A model generated the notes under the pieces. That model made no database searches, was not told the DNA's origin, and saw only the letters and a program-made list of their open reading frames with translations. Source: Methylobacterium tarhaniae (GTDB lineage: Bacteria; Pseudomonadota; Alphaproteobacteria; Rhizobiales; Beijerinckiaceae). Taken from it: a DNA stretch of 42,489 nt. The stretch is taken from contig NZ_LABZ01000121.1 of NCBI RefSeq assembly GCF_001043955.1, positions 1 to 42,489 of the forward strand. The letters are read 5' to 3'. The stretch's first letter is position 1; the number at the start of each line of letters is the position of its first letter. The translations under genes were made by a program, and so were the position numbers. This document shows positions 7,729 to 16,666 of the stretch, one piece after another.

Positions 7729-7746
7729 GAGACCAGGACCACCGTG

Positions 7747-9309
7747 ATGAGTGAACCGCGCGAGACCGAGCTGAAGCTGGATGTCGAGGCCTCCGACCTC
7801 GCACGCCTGCGGGAACACCCGCTGCTCGCCGGAGACTGGACCGAGTCCGAGCTGACCTCGGTCTACTACGATACGCCGGATGGCCGCCTGCGCGAGGCCG
7901 GCTACACCCTGCGGGTGCGCCAGGACGGCGACCGCCACATCCAGACCGTGAAGGCCCGGGGCAGCGGCGGGGTCGGCCTGTTCGACCGGCCGGAATGGGA
8001 GAGCGACGTCGCCGGGCCGGCTCCCGAGCCCGCGGCCTTCGCCGGCACCCCCGTCGCCAAGCTCCTGGACGGCGCGACGGATCTGAGCCCCCTCTATACC
8101 TCCACGGTGACCCGCAGCGTGCGCCGCCTCGCCGATACCGGCCCGGCCGGCAGCCGCATCGAGGTCGCCCTCGACCGCGGCCGCGTCTGGGCGCCGGATG
8201 ACCGGGTCTCCCCGATCAGCGAGATCGAGTTCGAGCTGACCGGCGGCGCACCCTCGGCCCTGTTCGACCTCGCCCGCACGCTCGGCGCCGACGTGCCCCT
8301 GCGCCTCGGCGTCCTGAGCAAGTCCGAGCGCGGCGAAGCCCTCATCAGGGACCGCCTCGGCCGCGCCGTAAAGGCCGAGCCGGTGGCGCTCCACCCGGAG
8401 ATGAATGCCGCCCAGGCGTTCCAGGCCGTGGCCCTCGCCTGCCTGCGCCAGATGCGCCTCAACGAGACCGTGCTGCTCGCCCGCCGCGACGTCGAGGCGC
8501 TGCACCAGCTGCGCGTCTCCTTGCGCCGGCTGCGCTCGGCCTTCTCGCTGTTCGGCGGCGTGATCGAGGACCGGCGCATGCCGGCGATCAAGGCGGAGCT
8601 GAAGCGCCTGAGCGAGCCCTTCGGGCATGCCCGCAACCTCGACGTCTATCTCGGCAAGACCCTGCCGCTGGAGCGCGAGCGGCGCCCGGACGAGCCGGGC
8701 CTCCTGATCCTGGAGCGCCACCTCGAGACCGAGCGCGCGGCGGCGCACGAGGCGGTGCGGGCGGTCCTGGAGAGCCGGGAATGGCGCGACTTCCTCCTCG
8801 ACCTCGTCGCCTGGATCGAGGCCGGCCCGTGGCTCGGCCCCGACAACCCGCACGCGGCCCGGCGCGACGGCCCGGCCCGGGCCTTCGCCACGCAGGAGCT
8901 GGAGCGCCGCCGTCGCCAGGTGAAGAAGCGGGGGCGCCACCTCGCCGCCCTCGACCCGGAGGCCCGCCACCAGGTGCGGATCGCCGCCAAGAAGCTGCGC
9001 TACGGCGCCGAGTTCTTCGCCGCCCTCTATACCGGCAAGGACGCGGGCAAGGACGCGGGCAAGAAGGCGGGCAAGCGCCACAGGGTCTTCGTGGAGGCCC
9101 TGGCCGACCTGCAGGACCACCTCGGGGACCTCAACGACATCGCCACCGCCCACACCCTGGCGGCCGAACTCGCCAAGGGTGCGCCGGAGGGGGCGGTGTT
9201 CGCGGCGGGCCTGGCCACCGCCGACACCGAGGCGCGCAGCGGCCACCTGCTCGCCGAGGCCGCCAAGGCGCACGAGGCGCTGATCGACGTGCGCCCGTTC
9301 TGGCGCTGA
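7747..9309 (+). CDS. CYTH and CHAD domain protein (polyphosphate-associated)
   Basis: A 520-residue protein. The CYTH domain (about 1-200) starts with the ExExK motif ETELK (6-10) and includes SVYYDTPDGRLREAGYTLRVRQ, an acidic/basic tunnel pattern seen in triphosphate-binding enzymes. The CHAD domain (about 215-520) is helical and rich in conserved His and Arg, with the pairs EALHQLRVSLRRLRSA and RHQVRIAAKKLRYGAEFF. CHAD proteins bind inorganic polyphosphate; CYTH partners often hydrolyse triphosphate. A short Gly-Lys-Asp-Ala repeat (430-441) interrupts CHAD and comes from a 12-bp DNA repeat. Neighbouring phn genes hint at phosphorus economy, but a long hairpin-rich gap separates them. Confidence 0.9.
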   Translation: MSEPRETELKLDVEASDLARLREHPLLAGDWTESELTSVYYDTPDGRLREAGYTLRVRQDGDRHIQTVKARGSGGVGLFDRPEWESDVAGPAPEPAAFAGTPVAKLLDGATDLSPLYTSTVTRSVRRLADTGPAGSRIEVALDRGRVWAPDDRVSPISEIEFELTGGAPSALFDLARTLGADVPLRLGVLSKSERGEALIRDRLGRAVKAEPVALHPEMNAAQAFQAVALACLRQMRLNETVLLARRDVEALHQLRVSLRRLRSAFSLFGGVIEDRRMPAIKAELKRLSEPFGHARNLDVYLGKTLPLERERRPDEPGLLILERHLETERAAAHEAVRAVLESREWRDFLLDLVAWIEAGPWLGPDNPHAARRDGPARAFATQELERRRRQVKKRGRHLAALDPEARHQVRIAAKKLRYGAEFFAALYTGKDAGKDAGKKAGKRHRVFVEALADLQDHLGDLNDIATAHTLAAELAKGAPEGAVFAAGLATADTEARSGHLLAEAAKAHEALIDVRPFWR

Positions 9310-9334
9310 CGCGCGTCCCCGCGTCCGTTGATCC

Positions 9335-10171
9335 TCAGGCGCGGGGCATCAGGGCGTAGAGGGTGATCGCGGCGGCGTTCGAGACGTTGAGGCTCTGGAT
9401 CGCGCCGCGGAACGGGATGCGGGCCATCACGTCGCAGCATTCGCGGGTGCGCTGGCGCAGGCCCTTGCCCTCGGCCCCGAGCACCACGACGAGCGGCGCC
9501 CGCGGCCCGACCGCGTCGAGGGTCTCGGGCGCCTCCGAATCGAGCCCGACCCGGGTGAAGCCGCGCTCGCCGAGCTCGATCAGGGCCTCGGCGAGGTTGC
9601 GCACCACCACGAACGGCACATGCTCGAGGCCGCCCGAGGCCGATTTGGCGAGCACGCCGGTGACCGTCGGCGAGTGCCGCGCCGTCGTGACGATGGCAGT
9701 GACGCCGAAGGCCGCCGCCGTGCGCACGATGGCGCCGACATTGTGCGGATCGGTGATCTGGTCGAGGGCGAGCAGCACCGCGTCGTCGGGCAGCGCGTCG
9801 AAGGCCGGGCCCGCCAGGGGCTCCGCCTCGAGATAGAGCCCCTGATGCACCGCGTCCGGTCCGAGAAGCCCGGTGATGGCGCCGGGCTTGACGATCTCGG
9901 GGGTGATGCGCAGCTCGCCCACCTCCTCGGCGAGGCGCAGGGCCGCGTTCTCGGTGGCGAGCAGCTTGAGGAGCGTCCGGTTCGGATTGCGCAGGGCCTC
10001 GGAGACCGGGTGCCAGCCATACAGCACCGTCAGCCCGTCGCGGTCGTCCCGCGCCTCGGCCCCGGGCCGCCATCCTGCCCCGCCCTTGCCCTGCCCGAAC
10101 TGGCTCCTTGCGGGCTTCCCCTGCCCGAACCTGTTCTGCCCGCCCGCGCGCGGTCCCTGCCTGATCGTCAT
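9335..10171 (-). CDS. rlmB: SPOUT-fold RNA 2'-O-methyltransferase, RlmB/TrmH family
   Basis: A 278-residue protein. A basic Gly/Gln-rich N-terminus (about 1-45) precedes an L30e-like substrate-binding domain (VLYGWHPVSEALRNPNRTL) and a C-terminal SPOUT knot with the three motifs NVGAIVRTAAAFG, VLGAEGKGLRQ and LNVSNAAAITLY. RlmB methylates a guanosine of 23S rRNA; close relatives modify tRNA, so the exact target is inferred. ATG 10171 is used because longer forms would read antisense through the tRNA-Glu gene. It converges with the CYTH-CHAD gene. Confidence 0.88.
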   Translation of the reverse strand: MTIRQGPRAGGQNRFGQGKPARSQFGQGKGGAGWRPGAEARDDRDGLTVLYGWHPVSEALRNPNRTLLKLLATENAALRLAEEVGELRITPEIVKPGAITGLLGPDAVHQGLYLEAEPLAGPAFDALPDDAVLLALDQITDPHNVGAIVRTAAAFGVTAIVTTARHSPTVTGVLAKSASGGLEHVPFVVVRNLAEALIELGERGFTRVGLDSEAPETLDAVGPRAPLVVVLGAEGKGLRQRTRECCDVMARIPFRGAIQSLNVSNAAAITLYALMPRA

Positions 10172-10300
10172 CCCGTCGTCCCGCCCGCGTTCGAGGCCCA
10201 ACCAGGCGCCGACAAGACCGAGCCGTCGTCCCCCGTCAAGCCCATCAATCCGGTTGCCCTCCCGGCAGAACCCCACTATAGCTCCCCTCGCCCCGCTTGA

Positions 10301-10376
10301 GCGCCCTTCGTCTAGCGGTCTAGGACGTCGCCCTTTCACGGCGAAAACACGGGTTCGAGTCCCGTAGGGCGCGCCA
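10301..10376 (+). tRNA. tRNA-Glu (anticodon TTC)
   Basis: A 76-nt cloverleaf: acceptor arms GCGCCCT and AGGGCGC, a D-arm with TCTAGCGGTCTAGGA, an anticodon stem-loop CGCCCTTTCACGGCG with TTC, and a T-arm CGGGTTCGAGTCCCG. CCA is encoded at 10374-10376. It is divergent from the methyltransferase gene at 9335-10171. Confidence 0.97.
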
Positions 10377-10464
10377 TGCGGGCTTGAGCCCTCGATGGGG
10401 CGAAAACTCTCCCACAATCAGTGCCTTGCGATCCGTCGACCCCCAAGGCCGGCGCTGTAGACCC

Positions 10465-10689
10465 ATGGCGCGGATGACCGAATCCGTTCAGGGCCGCCAC
10501 CGCACCTTCTACTTCCGGCGTATCGCCCCGGAGGCGCTGTGGCCTTTCACGCCGGCCTCGTGGACGGACGTCTGCCTCGACGAGAAGTCTCGGCCGAAGG
10601 AGAAACGGACGGCCAGCCACCACCCCGGTCGGCCTCGTGATCCTCAAGGCATCCCGCGCCGTGCGGCGCCCGACGGAGTGGCAATCTGA
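10465..10689 (+). pseudogene. Doubtful short ORF, possibly a remnant of an integrase N-terminus
   Basis: A 74-codon ORF 88 bp after the tRNA-Glu. It contains GRHRTFYFRRIAPEALWPF, which resembles the N-terminal FRR-x-P stretch of tyrosine recombinases that use tRNA genes as attachment sites. Nothing after it looks like an integrase body, and no repeat of the tRNA 3' end was spotted downstream. It may equally be a chance ORF. The remaining parts of 10377-10927 hold no feature I can support. Confidence 0.2.
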
Positions 10690-10927
10690 GGGGGCGGCAT
10701 CGATCGCCTTCGCGGACCGGATGCGGGCTCGGCTTGCTGCGACGATGAGGGACCGCTTCCGATCCCCCTGCGGACGGGTCGCTTGCTCATGCCAAAGTCC
10801 AGATCGTGCATGAGGTCGGTCATGCGTCGAAGACGGACCCCTGAGCCCGACGACGGAGGTGCCGCCATCGGGACGGTTTCGCCGGCATCTCGGCAGCGGC
10901 CGCTCGGCGAGGCCGAACGGCGATGGA

Positions 10928-12001
10928 CTACATGGCGCGTTTCGGGGCGCTTTGCAGGAATTCCTGAAGCTGTTGCTTGTAGAACTTGGCGAAGCCCGTC
11001 GTGCCGTGGCCGGTGGTCTCGGTGCTGGGCGGTATCAGGTACAGGCGCCCGCTCTTGAGGCGCCTCATCTCGCGCTCCATGATCCCGGTCTCGGGTGGGT
11101 TGCGCTCGTCATCGGCAGAGTTGATGGCCAGCACCGCCGCCTCGATCGCTTCGAGGCCTGCCGAGGGATTGTAGCCGCGCGACGATTCCCACTGATAGAT
11201 GTAATCGTTGGCGTCCGCATTGAACGGCGCCGCCAGGCGAGCATCCACGAGCTTGTCGGCCTGCGCCCCCGTCGGTCCCTGCTTCTGCAGGGCCAGCGTA
11301 CCGCCGCTGGTGGCAAGAGCGAAGAACACGTTGGCGACCCGCAACGAGGACGGCTGGGTCGTGTACTCGCCGTCGGCATAGGTCGGGTCGCGCCGGATGG
11401 TCTCGATCAGGAGCCTGCGCATCATCCAGTTGCGGCTCCCCATCTCGCTCGGCTGCGACGCCATGGGGACGAGGGCGTCCATGAACTCGGGATGCTTCAC
11501 GCCCAAGATCCAGGCGTGCATCCCGCCCATGGAATTGCCGATGATCAGCCGGACGCGCTTGAGACCGAGATGCTCCTTGAGCAGCCGATATTGCGCTTCA
11601 GCCATGTCGTCGTAGTTGTAGCGCGGGAATTTCGTCTTCAATCCATCGGAGGGCTTGGACGATTTTCCGTGGCCGATCGCGTCCGGGATGATGATGTAGT
11701 GCTTTGCCGCGTCGAGCGGCTGGCCAGGACCGAACAGCTCGCCGGCGAATCCGGGCGTCAGCATGCTGGCGGCCGAGCCCGTGGTGCCATGCAGGACGAC
11801 CACCGGTTCGCCCTTCGGATCTCCGACCGTGGTGTAGTGCAGACGCAGCTCCGGCAGGACCTCGCCGGTGTGAAACGTGAAGTCCTTGACCGTCCAGTCA
11901 CCCTCCCGGGGTGCCGGGTAGTCGGCGGCGAGCGCCGCGAAAGCGATCAGCGACAAGGCCGCGCCCGCTGTCGCGGCCCGCAACAGACCCAAGACTCGCA
12001 T
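10928..12001 (-). CDS. Exported alpha/beta hydrolase (MetX-like fold)
   Basis: A 357-residue protein with a clear Sec signal peptide (LLRAATAGAALSLIAFAALA, cleavage near residue 25). The hydrolase core starts at LRLHYTTVGDP, with VVLHGTTGSA as oxyanion region, a nucleophile elbow GNSMGGMHAW and a C-terminal TTGHGT that should carry the catalytic His. The order resembles homoserine O-acetyltransferase relatives, but secretion argues for another ester or acyl substrate. The start has a good ribosome-binding site (GGAGGA, 6 nt upstream). Its substrate cannot be told from the sequence. Confidence 0.85.
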   Translation of the reverse strand: MRVLGLLRAATAGAALSLIAFAALAADYPAPREGDWTVKDFTFHTGEVLPELRLHYTTVGDPKGEPVVVLHGTTGSAASMLTPGFAGELFGPGQPLDAAKHYIIIPDAIGHGKSSKPSDGLKTKFPRYNYDDMAEAQYRLLKEHLGLKRVRLIIGNSMGGMHAWILGVKHPEFMDALVPMASQPSEMGSRNWMMRRLLIETIRRDPTYADGEYTTQPSSLRVANVFFALATSGGTLALQKQGPTGAQADKLVDARLAAPFNADANDYIYQWESSRGYNPSAGLEAIEAAVLAINSADDERNPPETGIMEREMRRLKSGRLYLIPPSTETTGHGTTGFAKFYKQQLQEFLQSAPKRAM

Positions 12002-12232
12002 GTGGCTTCCTCCGCAGCATCGGTTTTTTTGGTTTGAACGGCTCGGAGAGTATCGCGGTGCCGGCCTCCCTGGGCAACACTCAAGGTCACCCTGACCCGG
12101 TCCGCTTCCGGCACCGCGCTCCACCTGCGGGACGAGACGGCCGACCGGCTCGGCGTTCCCGCCTCGCGAGGACCCGCCCGGAGGCGATGGGCGTGACGTC
12201 GCATCGGAGGCCTGGCGATGGCGGGCCATATT

Positions 12233-12249
12233 ATTCCGGTCTGCGGAAT
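12233..12249. promoter_or_regulatory. Inverted repeat upstream of the GST gene
   Basis: ATTCCG (12233-12238) and CGGAAT (12244-12249) form a perfect dyad around 5 bp, followed by TATAGT at 12273-12278 as a weak -10 candidate. It sits in the 346-bp gap 12002-12347 between divergent genes. It could be an operator for this redox gene group. No further feature is seen in the gap. Confidence 0.35.
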
Positions 12250-12347
12250 GATGAACTGCCCAGAACGCCCGTTATAGTTGCCGGCGTTTCGCGCCACTCT
12301 CCGGGAACAGGACGGGACGTCCCCGGTCCGGAGTGAGGATCGCGACC

Positions 12348-12965
12348 ATGAAGCTCTACCACCATCCCCTGTCGGGCCACGCGCACCGGGCGCGCCTGAT
12401 CCTCGCGCTGCTCGGCGTGCCGCACGAGCTGATCGAGGTCGACCTGAAGGCCGGCGCCCACAAGACGCAAGACTTCCTGGCTCTCAACCCGTTCGGCCAG
12501 GTGCCGGTGCTCGACGACGACGGCACGATCGTCTCCGATTCCAACGCCATCCTGGTCTACGTCGCCAAGACGCTCGGGCGCAGCGACTGGCTGCCGGAGG
12601 ATCCGCGTGGGGCGGCGGCGGTCCAGCGCTGGCTGTCGGTCGCCTCCGGCGAGGTCGCCTACGGCCCGGCGGCGGCGCGCCTCGTCACGGTGTTCGGGGC
12701 GACGTTCAACCCGGACGAGGTGATCGGGCGGGCGCACATCCTGCTCGGCCGGCTCGAAGCCCATCTGGCCGGGCGCGACTGGCTCGTCGGCGAGCGCCCG
12801 ACCATCGCGGATGTGGCGCTCTACAGCTACGTCGCCCGTGCTCCCGAGGGCCATGTCGACCTGTCGGGCTACGCCAACGTCAACGCCTTCCTGCGCCGGA
12901 TCGAGGCATTGCCGGGCTTCGTCCCCTTCGCGCAGACGCCCGCCGGCCTGACGGCCGCCGCGTGA
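12348..12965 (+). CDS. Glutathione S-transferase family protein
   Basis: A 205-residue protein with an N-terminal thioredoxin fold ([19 protein letters not shown], then [27 protein letters not shown], the cis-Pro and glutathione-binding region) and a C-terminal helical domain ending [20 protein letters not shown]. The N-capping box ADVALY is intact. ATG 12348 is preferred over GTG 12333 because the fold starts there and GAGTGAGGA precedes it. It lies 61 bp upstream of the flavoprotein fusion and is probably co-transcribed. Substrate unknown; conjugation or peroxide detoxification is typical for the family. Confidence 0.88.
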   Translation: MKLYHHPLSGHAHRARLILALLGVPHELIEVDLKAGAHKTQDFLALNPFGQVPVLDDDGTIVSDSNAILVYVAKTLGRSDWLPEDPRGAAAVQRWLSVASGEVAYGPAAARLVTVFGATFNPDEVIGRAHILLGRLEAHLAGRDWLVGERPTIADVALYSYVARAPEGHVDLSGYANVNAFLRRIEALPGFVPFAQTPAGLTAAA

Positions 12966-13026
12966 CCGCGGCTCCGGGCGCGCCACCCCGGCGCGCCCGG
13001 GAACGAACCGGATCGGAGGGAAGGCG

Positions 13027-15093
13027 ATGAGCGAATCTCTGACCATGCCGAAGCTGCCGACGCTGCCGACTTGGCATCCCGGCGAGACGGCCATCCAGGA
13101 GAAGGTCGGCGTCGCCGACAAGATGGAGCAGCTCGGCCGGCGGGTGGTGCGGGACTTCATGCCCGACCAGCACCGGGCGTTCTACGCCCAGATCCCGTTC
13201 GTCGTGCTCGGCAGCGTCGATCACCGCGGAGACGCCTGGGCCACGCTGCTCGCCGGGGGAGCCGGCTTCATCGCCTCCCCGTCCGACCGCCTCCTCGACA
13301 TCGCGGCCCGGCCCGATCCGGGCGATCCGGCCCGCGAGGGCACGCGGGCGGGCGACGCCGTCGGCCTGCTCGGGATCGAGTTGCACACCCGTCGCCGCAA
13401 CCGCGTGAACGGGATCCTCCGGGCCTCGGCCGGCGAGGGGATGCGCGTGGAGGTCGACCAGAGCTTCGGCAATTGCCCGCAATACATCCAGCTGCGGGAC
13501 GCCACGATGGTGCGCGATCCGCGCGCGCCGTCCGGCGGCGCCGTCGAGGAGGGCGCCGGGCTCGACGCGGAGGCGCGCCGGATGATCGCGGCGGCCGACA
13601 CCTTCTTCGTGGCCTCCTACGCGGAGCGCGAGGACAGGCGCCAGGTCGACGTCTCGCATCGCGGCGGCAGGGCCGGCTTCGTCCGCGTCGATGCGGACGG
13701 CACGCTGACCATCCCGGATTTCGCCGGCAACCTCTTCTTCGCCACCCTGGGCAACATCCTGCTCAACGGCCGGGCGGGGCTGGTCTTCGCCGATTTCGCG
13801 ACCGGGGACCTGCTGCAGATGACCGGCGAGGCCGCCCTGGTCCTCGATTCGCCCGAGATCGCGGCTTTCGCGGGTGCCGAGCGGCTGTGGACCTTCCGGC
13901 CGCGGCGGGTGGTGCGCCGGCGCGGCGCCCTCCCCCTGCGCTGGGCGTTCCGGGCGGAGGGCTGGGCGCCCACCACGCTCATGACCGGCGACTGGCGGGA
14001 GGCCGCCGACCGGATCCGTGCCGCCGGGCTCGCCGCGGGCTGGCGGCCGTTCCGGGTCACGCGGATCGTCGAGGAGAGCCGCGCGGTGCGCTCGTTCCAT
14101 CTCGCGCCCGACGACGGGGCCGGGATCGTCCCGCACCGGGCCGGGCAGTACCTGCCGATCCGCGTGACGCTGCCCGATGGCACGGCCCATCTCCGGACCT
14201 ACACGCTGTCGGTGGCCCCGTCGGATGCGGGCTACCGGATCAGCGTGAAGCGCGACGGCGCGGTCTCGCGCCACCTGCACGACGCGGTCCGGGCCGGCGA
14301 CGTGATCGAGGCGCGCGCGCCGGCCGGCACCTTCACCATCGACGCCCAGGCGCCGCGCCCGGCGCTCATGCTGGCGGCCGGCATCGGCATCACGCCGCTC
14401 CTCGCGATGCTGCGCCACGTCGTGGCCGAGGGCCTGCGCACCGGCAGGTTCCGCCCGACCACCCTCGTCTACGCCGCACGCACCAAGGCGGACCGTCCGT
14501 TCGACCGGGAGCTGGCGGCCCTCGCCGAGGCGGCGAACGGCGCGGTGCGGATCCTGCGCGTGCTGGGCGACGACGCGGGCGCGCAGGCCGGCCGCGACTA
14601 CGAGGCCAGGGGCCGGATCGACACCGCCCTCCTCGGCCGGTTCCTGGCCCTCGCCGACCAGGACGTCTATCTGTGCGGACCGCCCGCCTTCACCCAGGCG
14701 CTCTATGACGGCCTGCGCGGCGCCGGCATCGCCGACGCGCGGATCCACGCGGAGGCCTTCGGCCCCGCCTCCCTGGCGCGGACGGGGCAGACAACCGCTG
14801 CGCTGCCTCTCGGGCCGCCCTCGGACGGGCCCGTCCCGGTGGCCTTCGTCACCACCGGCAAGGAGGCGCGCTGGGTCCCGGATTCCGGCAGCCTGCTCGA
14901 CCTCGCCGAGGCGCGTGGCCTCAGCCCGGCCTTCAGCTGCCGGGAGGGGCGCTGCGGCACCTGCCGGACCCGGCTGCTGCGCGGGGCGGTGACCTATCCC
15001 GAGCCGCCCGCCGCGACGGTGGCGGAGAACGAGGTCTTGATCTGCACGGCACGGCCGGCCCAGGGCACGGAGGCCCTCCAGCTCGCGCTCTGA
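13027..15093 (+). CDS. PNPOx-like / ferredoxin reductase / 2Fe-2S ferredoxin fusion protein
   Basis: A 688-residue three-part protein. Residues about 40-330 are a pyridoxamine-phosphate-oxidase-like FMN domain ([36 protein letters not shown]). Residues about 340-590 are an FNR module with the FAD motif RTYTLS (390-395), an NAD(P) motif [14 protein letters not shown] and the terminal [11 protein letters not shown]. The C-terminal ferredoxin has C638, C643, C646 and C673 (C-x4-C-x2-C-x26-C) for a plant-type 2Fe-2S cluster. Electrons probably pass NAD(P)H to FAD to 2Fe-2S to the FMN-like domain. The physiological substrate is unknown. An in-frame fusion with no breaks; the start has GGAGGGAAGG upstream. 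Confidence 0.88.
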   Translation: MSESLTMPKLPTLPTWHPGETAIQEKVGVADKMEQLGRRVVRDFMPDQHRAFYAQIPFVVLGSVDHRGDAWATLLAGGAGFIASPSDRLLDIAARPDPGDPAREGTRAGDAVGLLGIELHTRRRNRVNGILRASAGEGMRVEVDQSFGNCPQYIQLRDATMVRDPRAPSGGAVEEGAGLDAEARRMIAAADTFFVASYAEREDRRQVDVSHRGGRAGFVRVDADGTLTIPDFAGNLFFATLGNILLNGRAGLVFADFATGDLLQMTGEAALVLDSPEIAAFAGAERLWTFRPRRVVRRRGALPLRWAFRAEGWAPTTLMTGDWREAADRIRAAGLAAGWRPFRVTRIVEESRAVRSFHLAPDDGAGIVPHRAGQYLPIRVTLPDGTAHLRTYTLSVAPSDAGYRISVKRDGAVSRHLHDAVRAGDVIEARAPAGTFTIDAQAPRPALMLAAGIGITPLLAMLRHVVAEGLRTGRFRPTTLVYAARTKADRPFDRELAALAEAANGAVRILRVLGDDAGAQAGRDYEARGRIDTALLGRFLALADQDVYLCGPPAFTQALYDGLRGAGIADARIHAEAFGPASLARTGQTTAALPLGPPSDGPVPVAFVTTGKEARWVPDSGSLLDLAEARGLSPAFSCREGRCGTCRTRLLRGAVTYPEPPAATVAENEVLICTARPAQGTEALQLAL

Positions 15094-15158
15094 CGATCGT
15101 ACGATCGCGGGCCAAGCGCGCCCGGCCCTATTCTCACCCGCCTCGAGAGGAGAACGCC

Positions 15159-15623
15159 ATGTCCCGCCCGCCGCTGCCGCCCTTCGACGAGCAGAGCGCC
15201 GTCCTGAAGGTCCGTCTCGCCGAGGACGGCTGGAACGGCCGCGACCCGGCCAAGGTCGCCCTGGCCTACACGACCGACACCCGCTGGCGGAATCGCGCCG
15301 AGTTCCTGAACGGCCGCCAGGAGGTCGAGGCCTTCCTGACCCGCAAGTGGAACCGCGAGCTCGACTACCGCCTCATCAAGGAGCTCTGGGCCTTCGCCGG
15401 CAACCGCATCGCCGTGCGCTACGCCTACGAGTATCACGACGACAGCGGCCACTGGTTCCGGGCCTACGGCAACGAGAACTGGGACTTCGCCGAGGACGGG
15501 CTGATGCGCGTGCGCCATTCCAGCATCAACGAGCAACCCATCGCGGAGGCGGAGCGCCGCTTCCACTGGCCCCTCGGCCGCCGGCCGGACGACCATCCCG
15601 GCCTCAGCCATTTCGGCTTCTGA
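15159..15623 (+). CDS. DUF1348 / NTF2-like protein
   Basis: A 154-residue protein of the nuclear transport factor 2-like superfamily, DUF1348 type, with the hallmarks [44 protein letters not shown] and the terminal [25 protein letters not shown]. These small proteins have a cone-shaped pocket that may bind a hydrophobic ligand; no reaction is firmly assigned. The start follows GAGAGGAGA. It lies 65 bp after the flavoprotein fusion and may belong to its transcript. Confidence 0.85.
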   Translation: MSRPPLPPFDEQSAVLKVRLAEDGWNGRDPAKVALAYTTDTRWRNRAEFLNGRQEVEAFLTRKWNRELDYRLIKELWAFAGNRIAVRYAYEYHDDSGHWFRAYGNENWDFAEDGLMRVRHSSINEQPIAEAERRFHWPLGRRPDDHPGLSHFGF

Positions 15624-15767
15624 GGGCCTTGCGCCGGAGGACGGGGCGCCGCGGCGCGCCATCCGGCCGTCACCCGCCATTGACCATCCGGCGCGAACAG
15701 GCTTCGCGCCGGCGGGAACCGCGGTAAGCCTCGGGCTTCCGTCTTCCAGATCGGGGAGCCCGGGGCC

Positions 15768-16658
15768 ATGGATCGGTGGCAGGCGATGCGCATCGTCGCG
15801 AAGGTCGCGGAAACGGCGAGCTTCGCCGAGGCCGCGCGCCTCCTGCACATGAGCCCGCCGGCCGTGACGCGGGCGGTGGCGGCACTGGAGGAGACCATCG
15901 GTGCCCGGCTCTTCGTGCGCACCACCCGGTCCGTGAAGCTCACCGAGGCGGGCAGCCGCTACGTCGAGGATTGCCGGCGCATCCTCGCCGACATCGCCGA
16001 GGCCGAGGCCGCGGCGGCCGGCTCCTACGCGACGCCGTCGGGGACGCTCGCCGTCACCGCCTCGGTCCTGTTCGGCCGGCTGCATGTCCTGCCGATCGTG
16101 ACCGACTACCTCGACGCCTATCCGACCATGGCGGCGCGGACGCTGTTCGTGGACCGCCAGGTCAACATCGTCGAGGAGGGCATCGACGTCGCGGTCCGCA
16201 TCGGCCACCTGCCCGATTCCGGCTTCGCGGCCGCCAGGGTCGGCGCGGTCCGCCGGGTCGTCTGCGGCACACCGGCCTATTTCGCGCGGCACGGCGTCCC
16301 GCAGACGCCAGAGGATCTGCGCGACCACCGCATCGCCCTGTCGACCGGAGCCTGGCCGTCGCCGGAATGGCGCTTCGCCCGGGACCAGCGGGTGACGATC
16401 CATCCCGCCCTGACGAGCAACACCAACGAGGCCTGCATCGCCGCGGCCCTGGCGGGCTGGGGGGTGACCCGCGCGCTCTCCTACCAGGTCGGTCCCGCCC
16501 TGAGCGACGGCCGCCTGCAGGTCGTGCTCGCCGATTACGAGGAGCCGCCGCTTCCCATCCACGTGCTCTACCCGGAGGGACGGCACGCGCCGGCGAAGGT
16601 GCGGACCTTCGTCGACCTCGCCGTGGCGCGGCTGCGGGCCACCCGCCTGCTGAACTGA
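15768..16658 (+). CDS. LysR-family transcriptional regulator
   Basis: A 296-residue protein with an N-terminal winged helix (ASFAEAARLLHMSPPAVTRAVAALEETIGARLFVRTTR, about 17-53) and a type-2 periplasmic-binding-like effector domain (about 90-290: GTLAVTASVLFGRLHVLP, NIVEEGIDVAVRIGHLPDSG). This subclass often controls nearby quinone, aldehyde or redox detoxification genes. Here it follows the GST, fusion and DUF1348 genes in the same direction, and a second GST faces it, so they are the natural targets (inference). Confidence 0.9.
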   Translation: MDRWQAMRIVAKVAETASFAEAARLLHMSPPAVTRAVAALEETIGARLFVRTTRSVKLTEAGSRYVEDCRRILADIAEAEAAAAGSYATPSGTLAVTASVLFGRLHVLPIVTDYLDAYPTMAARTLFVDRQVNIVEEGIDVAVRIGHLPDSGFAAARVGAVRRVVCGTPAYFARHGVPQTPEDLRDHRIALSTGAWPSPEWRFARDQRVTIHPALTSNTNEACIAAALAGWGVTRALSYQVGPALSDGRLQVVLADYEEPPLPIHVLYPEGRHAPAKVRTFVDLAVARLRATRLLN

Positions 16659-16666
16659 AGGCCGCC

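Noticed and set aside
10644..10868. 74-codon minus-strand ORF after the tRNA-Glu region
   Set aside because: Low-complexity, no ribosome-binding site, no recognisable family; overlaps the doubtful plus-strand ORF.
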